This document shows positions 5,531-6,276 of a stretch of DNA of 6,276 nucleotides, piece after piece. The DNA lies in assembly GCA_002923335.1 (NCBI GenBank), contig BEHZ01000100.1, forward strand, positions 1-6,276, written 5' to 3'. Every line of letters begins with the position of its first letter. The first letter of the stretch is position 1. The notes beneath the pieces are model-generated. The model saw only the letters and a program-made list of their open reading frames with translations, was not told the DNA's origin and searched no databases. The position numbers were made by a program, and so were the translations under genes. The DNA comes from a bacterium HR23 (GTDB lineage Bacteria; Chloroflexota; Dehalococcoidia; Lucifugimonadales; HRBIN23).

Positions 5531-6276
5531 ATGTGGAAGTAGCCTGCGCTGTGGCCCCCAGACGGCGTTTGGCCTGCTCATCGGCCAGGGAGAGGACGGC
5601 AGCGATGGTATCGTGGATGGGTGTGGGCACACCCGCCTGCTTCCCAAACCTACTCACTGCCCCACTGAGGGCTCCCACCTCCAACCGTCTCCCCTGCAGA
5701 AGGTCCACCTGCATACTGGAGAGGGCCTCCTTGCGGAAGCGATAGGTTATTTCTAGGGTGCGGGGGACGATGTCGGGCTCCAACGGGATACCCAGGGCAC
5801 GGGCCACTTGCTCTACTTCCCGCATAGCCCGCACAAAGATGTCCCGGGTGGGGCCGAACTCCATCCACTCGCCGATAGGCGTGCGGGCCAGGCACGCCAC
5901 CCCACTCATGGAGGCGATGAACACCAACTTGCTCCACAGTTCCTTCCGCAGGGCTGTGGTGAAGACTGCCTCTATCCCCGCCTGACGAAAGGCTTCCTCC
6001 AAGCGGTGCCCACGGGGGCTGTCCTGCTCGTCCATTTCCCCAAAGACCACCCGACACAATGGCCCCGCCTGGGCGATCACCCCCGGCTCTTTTATCTTGC
6101 TCTCTATATACACCACCCCCGCCATAACCCGCCGAATGCCGTAAACCGCCGATAGCTGCTCTCCGTTGTCCACACCGTTCTGGAGGGTGAGCACCACGCT
6201 CTCCGGCCCCATAAGGGGGGCGATGGCGGGGATGGCTTCGGGATTGTTGTAGGTCTTCACGCAAAAGAGCGCCAGG
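5529..6276 (-). CDS. panE: Ketopantoate reductase family protein (PanE/ApbA-like), 5' end outside window
   Basis: About 249 residues; the frame is open to the right edge, so the N-terminal Rossmann nucleotide motif is missing. The first visible residues LALFCVKTYNN match the end of the NADPH domain (CVKTY). Next comes VVLTLQNGVDN (codons near 6200-6168), whose Asn corresponds to Asn98 of E. coli PanE. The C-terminal domain has LRKELWSKLVFIAS, whose second Lys (codon 5930-5928) aligns with catalytic Lys176, and SSMQVDLLQGRRLEVGAL, whose Glu in RLEVG aligns with Glu256. The family reduces 2-ketopantoate to pantoate with NADPH for pantothenate and CoA synthesis. Here the Asn180 and Asn184 positions of the E. 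coli enzyme appear as Ile and Ser, so another 2-keto acid could be the substrate. A GTG at 6260 is not the real start, since homology continues upstream. The gene leads into the cupin with a 12-base gap. Confidence 0.88.
   Translation of the reverse strand, partial: LALFCVKTYNNPEAIPAIAPLMGPESVVLTLQNGVDNGEQLSAVYGIRRVMAGVVYIESKIKEPGVIAQAGPLCRVVFGEMDEQDSPRGHRLEEAFRQAGIEAVFTTALRKELWSKLVFIASMSGVACLARTPIGEWMEFGPTRDIFVRAMREVEQVARALGIPLEPDIVPRTLEITYRFRKEALSSMQVDLLQGRRLEVGALSGAVSRFGKQAGVPTPIHDTIAAVLSLADEQAKRRLGATAQATST

Noticed and set aside
1..6276. CRISPR arrays, insertion sequences, terminal inverted repeats, attachment sites at the tRNA
   Set aside because: No spaced repeats or transposase motifs were seen. 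The tRNA 3' end is not duplicated downstream within the window, and the genes beside it look like ordinary chromosomal genes.

Overview
This is a GC-rich bacterial window (roughly 60-65% G+C by eye) with compact, closely packed genes, frequent GTG starts and purine-rich ribosome binding sites. The gene content is a hopanoid-type HpnH radical SAM enzyme, a prenyl synthase with DDxxD and QDDVLG motifs, an AidB-like acyl-CoA dehydrogenase and a SAM hydroxide adenosyltransferase. This suggests an environmental, possibly thermophilic bacterium. Chloroflexota is my best guess, but this is a weak inference from protein flavour only. No mobile element, CRISPR array, rRNA or phage gene was seen.

Layout. 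(1) Positions 1-2414 on the minus strand hold a tight three-gene operon read right to left: a polyprenyl diphosphate synthase, an HpnH-type radical SAM protein, and the start of a nucleoside phosphorylase/nucleosidase-type protein (HpnG-like) cut by the left edge. Gaps are 11 bp and 1 bp. (2) Positions 2415-2553 are a short divergent control region with two good sigma70-type promoters placed back to back, one for each side. (3) On the plus strand a tRNA-Glu(CUC) gene (2554-2630) is followed after only 51 bp by an AidB-like acyl-CoA dehydrogenase (2682-4352), with no visible terminator or strong second promoter between them. (4) Positions 4339-6276 on the minus strand hold a second tight operon: a ketopantoate-reductase-family protein cut by the right edge, a small cupin, and a SAM hydroxide adenosyltransferase (DUF62). 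The acyl-CoA dehydrogenase and the DUF62 gene converge and overlap tail to tail by 14 bp.

How the genes may work together. The left operon is a coherent isoprenoid-lipid module. The synthase makes an allylic prenyl diphosphate. HpnH joins a 5'-deoxyadenosyl radical to a polyprenoid lipid (diploptene in characterised systems). HpnG removes adenine on the way to C35 side chains. The right operon pairs a 2-ketoacid reductase-like enzyme with a cupin and an enzyme that hydrolyses SAM to adenosine and methionine; their joint role is not clear. No wholly new system is evident. The most interesting points are the coupling of a prenyl synthase (possibly C20-type) to HpnH/HpnG, the tRNA-acyl-CoA dehydrogenase transcription unit, and the convergent 3' overlap whose stop codons lie within a small hairpin.
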